From assembly GCA_019973155.2 (NCBI GenBank), contig BPQB01000104.1:1-64000 (forward strand): a stretch of 64,000 nt of DNA. The letters run 5' to 3'. A model generated the notes under the pieces. The model saw only the letters and a list, made by a program, of their open reading frames with translations. It ran no database searches and was not told the origin of the DNA. Shown piece by piece: positions 33,430 to 45,351 of the stretch. Source of the stretch: Phanerochaete sordida. Its lineage: Eukaryota > Basidiomycota > Agaricomycetes > Polyporales > Phanerochaetaceae. Position 1 is the stretch's first letter; each line of letters begins with the position of its first letter. A program made the translations under genes and the position numbers.

Positions 33430-34680
33430 AACAACAACGTTAGTGCAATTCACCGCCCCGCAAGCAAAAGGACACGTACAGCTTTCCAATGTTACCGCCA
33501 GAGAAGAGCACCTGGGACGCCTCGGAGGCGTTCTAGATGCCGTCGAAGACGTGGAACTGGCGCTTCAGCTTACCCTTGTAGATTACCTTCGCAGGCTCCG
33601 TGCGTAGCGTCTTTCGTAATCAGCGCTGCGGATGTATCCGAGTCAGCGTGCGAGGATGAGAAGGAGCAGTGGGCGTACATGAGGAAGTTCTTCGTCCGCG
33701 CGCGTACCACGAAGAGCTGAAAATAGTCGATAATACCCGAGGTCCGAGTCTGCGGCTGGTTAGCGGTGGGGTAGTATTGATGCTAACGTGCAGCTCACTA
33801 TATTCAGAGGTTGCACCTGCAGTAAGCCATCAGCGGTGCTCTCTGCCACGACAGAAAGCTGTAAGCGCACCACACAACATAATGCTCGCATCGCGCTTCA
33901 GCTGCGTGAGCGTGAGATCAAGTATATCGCCACCGAAGCTATCAAAATACACATGGGGCCTGGACGCCACCGTGCCCCAGTCCGCGCGGAAGCTCGCGCT
34001 CTCTTGTAGTAAATTGCTTTATCGACGCCGAGCTCACGCTTAAGCTGCGCAGAATTCTCGTACCCGCCGGGAATTGCGACGACGCGCGCGCCCGCGGCGC
34101 CTAGGACGACAACTATCTCGCCTGCTTCGAGGTGTGCGGCGTCGAAGAGGCCCTTTGTGCTTTGTGGAGACATCAGAGGAGCCAGGGTGTGCAATGCAGC
34201 ATAACTGATGAAGTATGCGGTAAGGCCTGAGCGTTTCGTTTGGGTCAGCGAAGAAGTGCATCGTCGTATGCACAGTCTACACACCTATTGTTCCAAGAGG
34301 TCCTCGCAGACGAGTGAAGTTGCAGTCCTGAGCGGGGTCTGAGCAACCCTTGCAGTGGGAGAGCGTGCTCGCGACCATGATGCGCCACCCGATGGAAGCG
34401 GACATGCTTACCCGATTCTCTGCAGCGCCTTCGCGTCGTGCACGCCTCATTCTGTCCTCCTGCGAACACGCGCGTTAGCATCTACAACCCTTTTAACAAG
34501 ATTTGCCACGCACCTCTCGATAAGATCTCCTTCTTCGAGGCTGCTACCCGCGCCGCTTCGACGACGACACCAAGACCAAGGCTGTGCATGACATCGCCCA
34601 TCTCGATTGATACGAGGAATCCCAGCTGGGGCTCGTCCGTAGAGGGGATCCAGCGAGAGGAGGAGCGATGTAGTCAGCCT
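33430..34680 (-). pseudogene. PTGR-type NADP-dependent reductase, degenerate (P1)
   Basis: Minus-strand pieces of a prostaglandin-reductase-like (LTB4 12-hydroxydehydrogenase-type) MDR enzyme are visible: a GLTAYF segment, GLFDAAHLEAGEIVVVLGAAGA (cofactor loop, shortened), AQLKRELGVDKAIYYK, and near the 3' end KLKRQFHVFDGIEN and GNIGKLYVS. The frame shifts several times and the catalytic-half exons do not join. Intact relatives are about 340-350 residues and reduce alkenals or enones with NADPH. Opposite strand to M5, tail to tail. Confidence 0.7.
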
Positions 34681-34689
34681 TCGTGCTTC

Positions 34690-37290
34690 CCAGGTCGTGT
34701 AACTAGCGCACCAAACTGAGCAGCCCGCTCATCATGATCGATGTGCTCCAGGCCCTAGGGCAATGCTACCATCCAGGACGTTCTGAAAGAGGCTGAGAAG
34801 CAATCCGGCCTCAACAGGAGTAACTCAAATTACTATCCGTCGTGGTCGCTGATGGTGTCGACCGAAGGGCTTATCAATCCAGACGCGCTTTGCGGAGAAA
34901 TATGCGACCGCAGCGATTCAGTCGTCGGTCCTCTTGCTAAATCCGCAGGCGTAGGACCTTGTCCGGGCTGGCGTCGTGTCGCCGACGTCGAAGAGACCCT
35001 GCAAAAGACGTTAGAATCGGGAGATGAAGCGTGCCATGCCGCGCTACGTACGAAGATTGTAATGCGGCTTGTAGTGCGTGGGTAGAGCCAGTGCGCAGAT
35101 CATGCTCATATGTCCACCATCATCACATCTTGTGGACAGTCCTAGTTTGCCGATAAAATGGCGCGGCTGAGCCGCGCTGCGAAAAGTGGTCAGGTCTATA
35201 CGACGAGCCCCTTGTCTGGACGCCTTACTAACACCTTCGCAAGATTCGCGGGACCGTATCTCGGCCGCGCCTTCGCTCATCCAAGCTTTTCGTCAAACGC
35301 TTCAGCAACACCGCTGCATACTAAAATGAATGAGACTTACCCGACATCCCGCAGACCAAAGCTGAGATGCGGACATCCTCGCGGAGTTAATAACGGCGGT
35401 GCTCCTTGCCGCCGCGCCGCGTATGGGGCATCGTGAACTGGCCTGATGACTGGTCAAATGCCGCTACGTATATTCGCCGCGCAAGATCGGGACTCGGTAG
35501 GCTAGATGCCCTTGACGAGTATCTCCTGGCGCGAGAGATAGAGATGATGTTTGACGGAATGGGCTATACGCAAAGAGTGCACGCCGATGCAGCGCACAGA
35601 ACTCGGACTCCAAGGGCTCTATTGTCGGCGGAGGCATGGGCGAGGTATGGCGGGCGAGTCCGGAGACGACGGCGTGGGAGTACCGGTATATGTGCCGCCG
35701 CGCGTGGCTATGACTGGATGGTGGACGTGTGGATTGATTGACAATCATTGGGCGGCAGAGATGTCTTGAGGTCTTGTTGTGATAGGGAAGTTCGGCGCGC
35801 GCATGCGCCCGATTTCCGAGCACGATGTCTAGGTGGAATGCTCAATAGGGGCAAGACGGAACTGTGTATCTGATGGAGGGAAGCAGATAGCGCTTCATGT
35901 TATCGCGGCGGGGCGCGCGTTGTACGACAGTGTTGGTTGTTCGAGGCTCTTGTCGAGTGTGCCAGAAAGGATCCAAGGCGAGCGTTGAAGCGGCCTGGAC
36001 AAGACGCGCACGCGACATCTGATCATGGCGACAGAATCAGCGAGGGCGTTTCAAGACAGCTTGCCGCAACTTTTCGTACCCGTATCTTCAATACGTGGGG
36101 ATGTCCAGGATTTTTGGCTTCTCCAGCGAGCGGGAGTTGAAGACCGCGCACCCAGAAAGTACGCGCGAGGTGTTCTTGCCATGCAAAAGGATGGGAGTGC
36201 TTGGCGACGTATCGAATCATGAGCTGGCTTGGTTATAATTTGCGGTCGAGTGACAAAGCGTGAGCAGATTGTCGTCCGGAGCATGAGATGGGGCGAGCGG
36301 CGCATGTTCGTTCATTGTGTCTGGAGCCGTATTGCAATCGACGATCTCTGAGCACGGCTGACTTCACCTGCGAGCTCAAAGTGGGCGCACCTTCTTCTAT
36401 CGTATTATCTGCCTCTCGCCATCAGCTCTCCGTTTCGTCACAGTGCATGTTCACGACCGGACGTGCTTCCGGCGCACAGCTGGGGACTCAGACGGGAAGC
36501 CTGTGGCAGTGGCACGTGGAGGACAGAGAGGAGGCCAATACGGATGAATATTGATACTTCGCTCTAGCATAGAATGTAGTGGACGAGTGTACGCGGAAGA
36601 AATGTGAGTCAACGGAATAGCTGTCTGAGTTGTCGTCGCGTCGAGTCGGCGGCTCAAAACGCCACCAAGCTCGCGGCATTAACCGGCACCACTCACCGGT
36701 GTCTTCAAGCCCTCCGGCCGTCTCCCCAACGTTCCAGATTCACTGCGCGGACGGCTGGCGATACTGTCTGCGGGTCTTGGTATAGTGGATTACCCTCATA
36801 TAAGTGAGTTACGACAGTATATATGCGGCACCTAGCTTCTCCCGGACGGCCAGCCGAGTCTGAATAAAGCTGCGCTGCGCGCATCTCCGCAGGTCAATGG
36901 ACTGGCAGGACAGCGTCATACCCCGTACCCGGGACAGCGAGTCTGCCCCAGACAGCGTTGGACGGCAAACCACCGATCCGCTGTGACCTGGGTGGGACAA
37001 GGCGGACGGAGGAACCTGACCTCTTCGCTTTTGCCACGACGCATGCGCTGTGAGTCCTAGTGCAGCTTGTGTGACCTATGGTACTGGAGATTTTGCTGAC
37101 CAGCGTCCTTGCCCTAAAGCGTCTGCTCCTGCGCTCGTTTGCCTCTCAATTCAGTATAAGTCGAGCTATGCGCCGCAACGATCCCTGCTCCGTTGCTGAC
37201 AGGTTGAACAAAACACGCTCGCGGATACCAGCCGAGCGGCGGGCGGTAGGTCCCATTTCTCTTACTACGCGAGCTTGAGGCCCTCACATT
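34690..37290. other. Long stretch without a recognised gene
   Basis: Plus-strand frames at 34852-35085 and 35158-35436 are free of stops but show no motif, no convincing introns and no paralogue in the window. The rest has only short frames. Confidence 0.4.
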
Positions 37291-37299
37291 GCACTGGAC

Positions 37300-38139
37300 T
37301 GAAAATATCAGGCCCGATTGCGGCCTGTCCTCCCTTAGGCACGCCGCACTGCGGCAGCACCAGGATTTGCCCTCCCATCTGCGCTCAGAGATATGATGCT
37401 GAGCTGTTGGGTGTGCGTCTCCCCTCCCTCGTTCCGTTGCGAAAGCTGATCATGTTTCTTCCGTACATTGCAGACGCTGCGCTTTGCTGCCAGTTCAGTC
37501 ACTTCAGGGTACATGATGAGTGGAGATTAGGCACCACCCTGCGATACGTCGATACGTCGCCTGGTTCATGCCGAGGCGTGCAGAGGCCGCTTGGAGAGTG
37601 CGCTCGTTCTGATCTTCTGTTATCATTCCGGCGCATCTGCGTCTGACCAGAATCATCGCCACCGCTTCCGTCACATCTGATCAGCTTCGCGAAGCAGGCG
37701 TAGGAGCCCCCACATTCCTACTATGCGGGGGTTACGCCCGTGTCAGATCGCTTGCTCCTCTGCGCACAGGGTGTGCTGTCCGCGTGGAGCGGGTACATGA
37801 GTGAGTTTGGCGAAGCGGACACAGCTATGAAGCCTGGCGCAGATTGGAGGGCCATCGACATCTGATAGCGACTCCCGACAGCTCGCTCAATGCCATATTC
37901 TACCTCTACATGCGCGCAGTACGCTAGTTAAGAAGCTGGTATAGTTTGCTCTGCTCCAAACCCGATCACGATACCCTCCTCTTCGAGCTAATCTCGATCC
38001 GTTTACCATTCACGTCGATGAGCCGGGCTATGCCTGCATGGGCTACATGAGCTTCTCGAGCAGATGTATGATTTATGCGAGCTTCTAGGCCAATTGAATG
38101 CTGGTATAGCGTCTGATAGGTCTCAAGCTCCCTTCACGC
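37300..38139 (+). repeat. Decayed duplicated stretch 5' of block 2
   Basis: It resembles 54560-55600 upstream of block 4. Shared runs include GCAGCACCA, CCCTCCCATCTGCGCTC.GAGATA, GAAAGCT.ATCATG, GATCAGCTTCGCGA-like and TTTGCTCTGCTCCA. Fragments such as PSHLRSEI suggest an old coding region, but no family can be named. Confidence 0.5.
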
Positions 38140-39328
38140 CTAACCTTAGTTCAGACCATAGCAGCGGAATGTGATACACGCACACTTACCCCAAGGCTGG
38201 GTACAGTCGCATCCCTCCAATATCATGGCACAGTGCCACGCCTCAAACTCATCATAGCCCTGCATATGACAGTGTATTATTATGTTACCGATTGGGCGGT
38301 GGGAAGTACGTCAATGTATTAGCTTTCATTCTGTCAGAGCCTCTCCCGCGCATGTTCCGAGATCTCATTCCGACACAGATGCGCGGGCCACTCAATTACA
38401 GTGCCGCTCCCCCGTCGGCACAGGGAGTGTTTTACAGCCAATGAATTATCTGCACCGTCGCACAGCAGGGAATTCCTACTACTGTACTATTACGACCAAG
38501 TCGGATGTCATCGGTCATAGGACCTCCATCCGGTCCGGTGTATGGCACTTGTCAGGCGTCATCGAGGGCTCATCCGGTTATGACATGTAGGATAAAATGC
38601 GAATAAATACCGATTTTTTTTCGCGCCTGCGGCGCCCACTACCTGTCATCCGGATGGCCACCGGATGTCATAGGTCATCCGGTTGCCATCCGGTCATCCG
38701 GTTCGGTGCGCAGGTGTCACTGTCATACGACCATCCGATTTGGTCATAATTCTACAGTACAGCTCCGGGGAGACCGTGAGATTGAGATGATACCATGGAA
38801 ATCGATCCTTTGATTCAGCATTCTGACAGTACTGCAGGTGGATAGTAAGCTGACAAGGCCCATAAGCAGTTCATCTCGGCCCGTTTTTTCTCCATGGCTA
38901 TCGCTCTGATAGAGCGTCCAATTTTCGACGCACCATACTAGAGGATACTAGAGGGGGACGACCAGATGACGACTCTGGGACGTTCGTACCGGCGCATCGA
39001 TGATCGTACGACTTGGGCACGGCGACGTATCTTACCTTCCTTAGTACCTCAACCTGAATAGCAGCTAAGGTGAGCACATCTAGCTTGTTGGAGAGATGTT
39101 GAGCCTGATTTGGCCGTGTCGGAGGTCTGGAAAGAGAAACGAGTATTTCGTATACCGATTATGAGCGTGCCTAAAGCTTGTACCCGCTTGCGTAACCGTC
39201 AAGTCGGTACATAGCATCCAGGCACCGTATCGCGCCTCTTAGTAAGGATTCCTAGGAGACTGCTTGCGACACTGATTCGGAGGTCGTTGGAAAACTGCGA
39301 TTAATGCAATACCATTCTTCTTGAGCCC
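38140..39328 (+). repeat. Duplicated block, 5' flank, copy 2 (interrupted by a MITE)
   Basis: Same landmarks as copy 1, but 276 bp longer because of the MITE at 38482-38757. Confidence 0.7.
38482..38757. mobile_element. 276-bp TA-flanked MITE, copy 2 (inverted)
   Basis: Reverse-complement copy of 26508-26783 with about 90% identity by eye and identical length. TA is duplicated at 38480-38481 and 38758-38759. The matching place in block 4 (about 55950) reads CCTACTACCGCTCC without insertion, against CCTACTA-element-TACAGCTCC here. The insertion is therefore resolved to the base. Confidence 0.87.
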
Positions 39329-39337
39329 TATATATAT
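39329..39337 (+). promoter_or_regulatory. TATA box of M6
   Basis: TATATATAT within TGAGCCCTATA context, about 45 nt before the ATG. Confidence 0.6.
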
Positions 39338-39379
39338 CATGTAGGCCACCCCACGCTTTGTATATCACACCTCGACATC

Positions 39380-41012
39380 ATGTCTCAGCTCCCCGCTGCG
39401 GCTGCTCAGAGCACGTAAGTTTCAGTATCTTGTGATGCTCCCGGCATGTCTTCTAACGGCTTGATTGAACATTACTCCCAGGCTTGTTGCTGACTCCATA
39501 TCTTTCTCTCTACTCGGTATAGTTGGACATGCGTATGAACCCGATCCGCCCGCTCACTACCTTTGCCCATGGCAGCCCTCACCTTCTATGAATATGCCAT
39601 GACATTTGATCAAGAAATAGCAGCAGTGTGGAGTCGCAGGCGTACAGCGGCTTCGCTCCTGCTGCTAAGTAGCAGATGGATCATGGTACTGGGTCAAGCA
39701 ACAAACTTTATTCCACCGGCATCCGGGACAAGGTGTGAGTCAACGGTAGAGGGCGGACGGGCTCAGCAAGCTAATAGCATTTCTGTCTCTAGACCTGTCT
39801 CTAGCCACTCTCATGATCTTTTTTAATCATCTACCGGCGTCGCTGTCGTATGAATCACAGCTGTCGAGCTAGCATTGCTCTGTGCGATCTTGCATTCGCC
39901 GGCGGTCAGATCGTGTTAACCGGTGAGTTCCTTTGCCATACCTGGCCCACAAGGTCCGTTGATGTTGAACCAGTGTTTTCGGCTTTGCGCGTACATGCTA
40001 TCCTACTGCAGGAGCGGGGAAGATACGCCATTCCCATGGCTGTCGTCGTCCTCGGCACTGTCCCACTTGCAACAAATCTTGTAAGCATTCTGTTTTGACC
40101 CCATGTCAGTCCCACACTCAACTTCGTCCACACACAGTTTGGTTGGATACGTTCGAGGATTGTGTGGATAGAAGGATCAGGCTGCGAGCCCATACACGCA
40201 TTCCCAGAGCAGCTGAATAATCAGTAGGAATTGGTTTCACATGAGCTCATGAGGCCCTTTCTCATCGCCGTTTTAGGAGTACGTCCGACATCTGCGCTCC
40301 ATAATAAGCTTACGCAAGTATGCAACACAGTGCTCTTGCTCACGCGGATCAGTGCTATTGCCATGGACGTGATCGTCTTGGCAGCAACATGGGCACAATC
40401 TTTTCAGCACTTCCGCGAGATGAGACGCTTCAATCTCAACTCTTCCGTTACAACTATATTACTCAGGGATGGTACGTGTTTAGCCTGCTTTAGCATGGAC
40501 ATCTTTGCGAAGTAATGCTGTGACGTTGCTAGGAGCAGTTTACTTTATGTAAGCGAGACCAGGCTGGAATGAATGTTCGACTTATCATCACAGAGCTCTT
40601 CTCGCTATGAACATACTTCAAGTCCTAATAGACTGGAATCTACCCACCTCTGTAACTCTGTCCAAATCATTCTTGGATTATCAAGCTTCTGACTATGTGC
40701 ACATAGGCGGATTTTGTGGATGCCATACTGCAGTCCATGGTAACATATGCATGAACGTACACGTAGCGATTGCACGGATGCCAACCACTTCTTCTCTAGC
40801 CCCTTGTACTGGTGCAACGCTTCATGCTGAACCTACGGCAAGTCAACCGGCAAGCCATAGAAAGCAGCGCAGCTGCGGGTCCTCCGGGCTCCCGTCTCAG
40901 CTTCAGGATCCCATCGGGCTTCCTCGGAAATCTTGGGGAGCCCCTAGAGCACGGAGAAGCTGAAGTGCCGGAGGATCATGCCAATGAGGAAGAGATGCAC
41001 CCCTCAAACTAG
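39380..41012 (+). CDS. DUF6533 multi-pass membrane protein (M6)
   Basis: Exons 39380-39414, 39482-39516, 39576-39732, 39861-39922, 39974-40080, 40138-40223, 40277-40278, 40331-40471, 40533-40548, 40594-40651, 40707-40739 and 40800-41012 give 314 codons. The start is MSQLPAAAAQST; the core is FYEYAMTFDQEIAAVWSRRR, then FSALRVHAILLQER, LAATWAQSFQHFREMRR, QRFMLNLRQVN and the tail FLGNLGEPLEHG. Without the 2-nt exon no in-frame acceptor exists before the 141-nt exon, so M6 is a strong test of the micro-exon model. Degenerate reductase P2 lies downstream on the opposite strand. Confidence 0.85.
40277..40278 (+). other. 2-nt micro-exon of M6 (GA)
   Basis: Acceptor GTTTTAG and donor GTACGT. Introns of 53 nt (40224-40276) and 52 nt (40279-40330) flank it. 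Confidence 0.78.
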
Positions 41013-41279
41013 GTGTATCAGTAGGAATATTTATGGGCGCCGGTACGTGCCGCTGTTCCTGCACATAGCGGACAAAATGCACTTCATGCTGACCACAGCG
41101 CGCATAGTGCAGCTATGTACCAATCAGAATCGTTATGCTAGGTCGAGTAGACCTCAGCCTCCATCAGAGCATCTCTAGATATATATTGAAGGACGCTTGC
41201 ATGATGCAAGTACGGAAAATACATGTTGCGACCCACGTTTAGTTTTTATTATCGGTATACAGCTGCTTTGATAGCATGC

Positions 41280-42700
41280 GGCAGAGCGCACACATCGAGT
41301 AGACGGTGCTCTACAAATCGGCGTCCTTGACGATCCTAGCGACGACGTCAGCGCGACACACCACCACGCGAGCGAAAGGACACGTACAGCACTACAATTT
41401 CCCCGCCAGATAAGAGCAGCTGGAATGCATCGGCGGTGATATAGATGCGGGTCGACGACGTGGAACTGGCGCTTCAGCTCGCCCTTGCGGATCGCCTTCA
41501 CGAGCCCTGCGCGGCCATGTATGCGTAGCGGCTCTCGTAGTCGAAGCTGTGGAGGCGTCAGCGCAGCACGGCGAGCTGAAGCGGAAAGTATACACCAGGA
41601 ATCGTTTCATGATCGCCCGCGCCATGACGAGCTGGAAGTAGTTCGTGATGCCCGTTAGTTTCGAGTCTGCGGAGTGTCAGCGGGAGGATCCAGATGTACG
41701 CCAGCGAAAAGCTCCTTATACCCTGAAGTTGCGCCTGCTGCATAACGTCAGACGCGCCCTCCACCATCACAGAACGTGGGGCCGTACCACACAATATGAC
41801 CCGCACGCCGCGGTTCAGCTGTGTGAGCGCAAGATCCAGAATCTCGCCGCCGACGTTGTCAAAATACACATCCAGCTTCGGCGCCGCCGCAGCGAAGTCT
41901 GCGCGAAAGCTCGCGCTTTTGTAGTCGACGGCCTTGTCGACGCCGAGCTCGCGCTCGAGCCACGCGCACTTCTCGGGCCCGCCTGCGATCGCGACGACGC
42001 GCGCGCCGGCGCGCTTCGCGAGCTGGCATACGACGTTACCGGTCGCGCCCGCGGCGCCGGAGACATCAAGTGTCTCGCCTGCTTTGAGGTGCGCGACGTC
42101 AAAGAGGCCCTATGGGGCGAGATCAGATGGGATGGGATGGGTCGAGCGCAGCAGGACTGACGAAGTACTCGGTAAGGCCTACGCGTCTAGGTCAACAGAA
42201 AGGTGGATTTTTATGCGCGCTGTCGACGTACCGGTCGTACCAAGCGGCCCGAGCAGGTCAACCGCGTCGCAGCCTTGGGGGATGCTTGCGGGAGAGCGTG
42301 GCCATGGTCATGGTGCGCCGGCGCCCGATCGAAGCGGATCTGCTTATTCGACGCTCTGCAGTCCCTTCGCGGCCTGCACGCCTTACTCCGTCCATCCTGC
42401 CTGTCGGCAGTACAGCTATGCACAAATAACTTCACCACGCACCGACGAGCCCACTGACGAGGTCGCCCACTGACGAGGTCGCCCACCTGGAGGCTGCCGC
42501 CTGCGCCTGCCTCGACGACGACGCTTAGCCCGAGGCTACGCATGGCCTCGCCAGCCTGGACGTGCGCGGGGCGGTTTAGCGGGAGGTTCAGCTAGCGGTG
42601 CGCGTGCGAGTTGAGCGAGAGGTGGAGTGTCTTGACGACGACCTCGCTTGCCTGTGGACGCAGATCGAGCAGATATAGAACTCTCGAGCACAGGGACTTT
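41280..42700 (-). pseudogene. PTGR-type NADP-dependent reductase, degenerate (P2)
   Basis: The minus strand retains a VVVKTLHLSLNSHAHR segment followed by a stop, GEAMRSLGLSVVVEAGAG, a central piece with the cofactor loop GAAGATGNVVCQLAKRAGA and WLERELGVDKAVDYK, YFDNVGGEILDLALTQLNRGVRVILCGT, and KGELKRQFHVVD near the end. Reading-frame breaks separate these pieces and the quinone-binding region is garbled. Same family and same relative position as P1 and P3. Confidence 0.72.
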
Positions 42701-43576
42701 AGGGTACGATGTCCCTGTAAAAATGTCAGAGATGTTGCACGGAGCTCACAGTCGAGGAGAGTGTATTTCCCATAGTCCTGTTCTGACTTCGTATAAGACA
42801 ATCGTGGCTGTATGGTTGTGCCTTGGCACGCCTGCCGTCACTCATAATTCAAGATATGTGGGGCATAGGCAGCTGTTGTGCTCCTTGTTGTGCCCCAAAT
42901 CACCTACAATTCTATTGCAATCTGCAGGTAACACATTGCGTTACTGTCAGGCATAGATAGATTACAATAGATCTGCTGCATCGACATCGTCAGCAGACCA
43001 GTCGCGGGAAGTGCGCAGGATTTCGTGCGACGCACACGCCTCGTCTCTCTGGCCCCGCCGAGGAAGAGCAGCTAAACATCTCGGGTACATCTTCTGAGTT
43101 CCCGACGTATTAGTAGATCTGGCATTCTGAGTCTCGCTTGGCCTCGTGGTCCGCCTTATCTGCAATACCTTCCGGATCTCGCTCTAGCCGCACCTGTATC
43201 CCAGCTTGCAGGTTATGACGAGGCCCGCTCGAGATGTTACGAAGATGTGGCCGCGATCCGAAGAGCTCAGGCGGGAACTCGGAGAAGGTACGAGTTCTCG
43301 ACCATAGTTTCTAGTCCGTAATAAATACAGGGTTGGCGAAAGCGAGTCCGTGGACGACGAGGGTTGCCGCATACACTATTATACATACACAGAAGGAGTG
43401 CAGGATTCTGACCGATTTGCTGGGATCCATGGAGACTGCTAGCGTACAACGGCGACAGCGAAGGCACGGCGCGAAAGCGGGATGCAGGGAGAAAAAGCTG
43501 GTGCGAACCACAGCGACGACGAAGATGCAATGCGAAAGCGAGATGCACGGAGGACAAGCTGGCGGAACGTGCCACG
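42701..43576. other. Intergenic stretch, no gene recognised
   Basis: Short frames only. The part from about 43300 is the 3' flank of X2. Confidence 0.4.
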
Positions 43577-44693
43577 TTAGGCGGGCTGTAGACGCAGTGC
43601 AGCCCATCAGTAATTGACAGGGCATGCCGGTCAGTTCACGTACGATGCGGAGTCCATATTTGTCGTTAGTGTCTTCCCAGATAATATGGTTGAGGTGCCT
43701 GCGACAAAAGTCAGTGCAGAGTATGGGTGACAGGCCGAAATACTTACAGGAGGAAGAAGATAGGACAGTCTCCGAACATCTTCTCGCACAGGAGGCTGAC
43801 GATGTTGTGTTTGATGGTAAGGAGCGTAGAGTGCGTGAACTCGCCGTTCGGTGTGCAGAGCTTGAAGACCGCATGGAAGACGTCGTTCCCTGTGGCAAGC
43901 TGAGTCCTGCGCTCCCAAGGATCATCATCCCGTTTCTCGAGCGAGATGCGAGAGATCTGCAGGACACGTCGGGAGCTGTTCGCGATGTCGGAGAAGGTCT
44001 TGCAGTAGATTACGATGCTGTGCTGAAGATTTGCGCATCGGTTGCTCTTCATGTTGAGGACCGCGAACGCGAACGCCGTGATCATCGCCATCAGCTCTTT
44101 CTCGTCCGCAAGGCGGTCAGCGGCGCGCACAAGGCCGTCATGAGCGATGCTCAAGTTGAAGGGACGCCGGCAGGACGTCTTGTGGCGAGGCCTGATAGCA
44201 GAATGTGAGTAGCCTACAGCGGCACTGATAGCAAAAATGTACCAATCAAGGGCTTGGCACTGATGTTGTGTCATGGTCGGTCATAGCAGAGATCAGCAGC
44301 GCATACAGTGACCGCTGAGCATAGGCACCACCCACCTTCGCGCTGCAGTATAGCACCTGGCGACACTAAGATGGGCGGCCGTGGTTTATCAGCGAGCCAG
44401 AGACATGAAAGCGCGATGAGACTAACCCGACTGCATCGCTGCAATCCCACGTCCACCTTAGGACAATCTGGCTGCTCGCGGTTGGCGCACCCATTGTAGG
44501 GCGCCTGCGGCGGGCCATCCGTCTGAAGGAGCATATCACACTGGTAGTTCGGATAAAGACGCCCGGTGACAGCCACAAGGTCGATGTCGAGGCCGTTTCC
44601 GGGGATATCGAGCAGGTGGAAGTTGCGGACGAACTGGGGGTCAGCGCCTCCTAGCGCGCCGACGATTCTGGTGAAGGGGAGTGGCGCCGTCAT
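43577..44693 (-). CDS. Family X protein of unknown function (X2)
   Basis: Exons 44693-44427, 44356-44336, 44259-44243 (17 nt), 44191-43748, 43698-43644 and 43585-43577 give 270 codons and a TAA stop. The start is MTAPLPFTRIVGALGG. FVRNFHLLDIPGNGLDIDLVAVTGRLYP lies in exon 1; RCSR, VLYCSAK and CQALDW cross the small exons; then PRHK, LQHSIVIYCKTFSDIANSSRRVLQISRISLEKRDD, CPIFFLL, HLNHIIWEDTNDKYGLRI and a final Pro-Ala. All six junctions have the same phase in X1 and X3, and all three end in Pro-Ala-stop. I see no signal peptide, membrane helix or known motif. An upstream in-frame start would lengthen the N-terminus, but X1 and X3 favour this one. The partner gene upstream is the LRR gene at 45352. 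Confidence 0.7.
44243..44259 (-). other. 17-nt exon of X2
   Basis: It encodes CQALD plus two bases. Equivalent 17-nt exons occur at 16113-16129 (X1) and 62302-62318 (X3) with the pattern TGCCAA....T.GA.TG, each between consensus splice sites. Confidence 0.7.
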
Positions 44694-44996
44694 TTCGGGT
44701 GAGGATGTATCGATGGGTGTTGCCACGCCGAGGGCCGGAGGTCGTCCGAAGGTTTTGCTGGATGGTGGGGGAGCGGGGGAAAGTTGTGAACGACGCGCAC
44801 ATCTGAGGCCCTGACTTATTATATGTGACGAAAAGAAGCATGTCACGTCAGTGACGCAGTTGACAGGGGAGCAGGCAATGAATCGGAGGAGCTCTGCCAT
44901 GACAGCACCAAGAGTCCAGACCCTAGGATGGGCCCGTGCTGCTCTCGTAGCTAGCTGCAGGCTGGTCGCTGCACTTCTACGATCGTAAAAAATTCC

Positions 44997-45310
44997 ATGG
45001 GCAGCGCATCGGCGAGAAGCACGGCTCGGCATGTTGCCCGTGGAGCTTCAAAGCCTCCAGCCAGTCGTGGAGGAGCGCGAGAGACAGCCCACGCTTTGTC
45101 ATCGAACGCCACAAAGCCTTACCACAACAAGGCCAAACACGGATATGCGAGACAGGAGGATCTGGGATACCCTGCCGACGGGGCTTGGCTAGCTTCCTGC
45201 GCAATTTGCATCTTTCGCGTTCAACTCATTCGTTGGTCTCATGTCTTGAATTCTATAACATTTCTGCACGTCCACGACATTCAGGAACAAGCATACTATA
45301 CAGTAATCGT
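44997..45310 (+). repeat. Conserved stretch between X2 and the LRR gene
   Basis: The plus-strand frame here (ARSTARHVARGASKPPASRGG and on) is preserved at 63034-63290 beyond X3 (ARHVAHGAAKPPASCGG). It could be a conserved 5' flank of the X genes, a 3' flank of the LRR genes or a small gene. Confidence 0.4.
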
Positions 45311-45351
45311 ACATTTATTCGGAAGCACACCTTGTATCTTCCCGCTGGATA

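Noticed and set aside
39380..41012. M6 as a pseudogene with a missing acceptor
   Set aside because: The apparent break vanished once the 2-nt exon was recognised; M6 then reads 314 codons without a stop.
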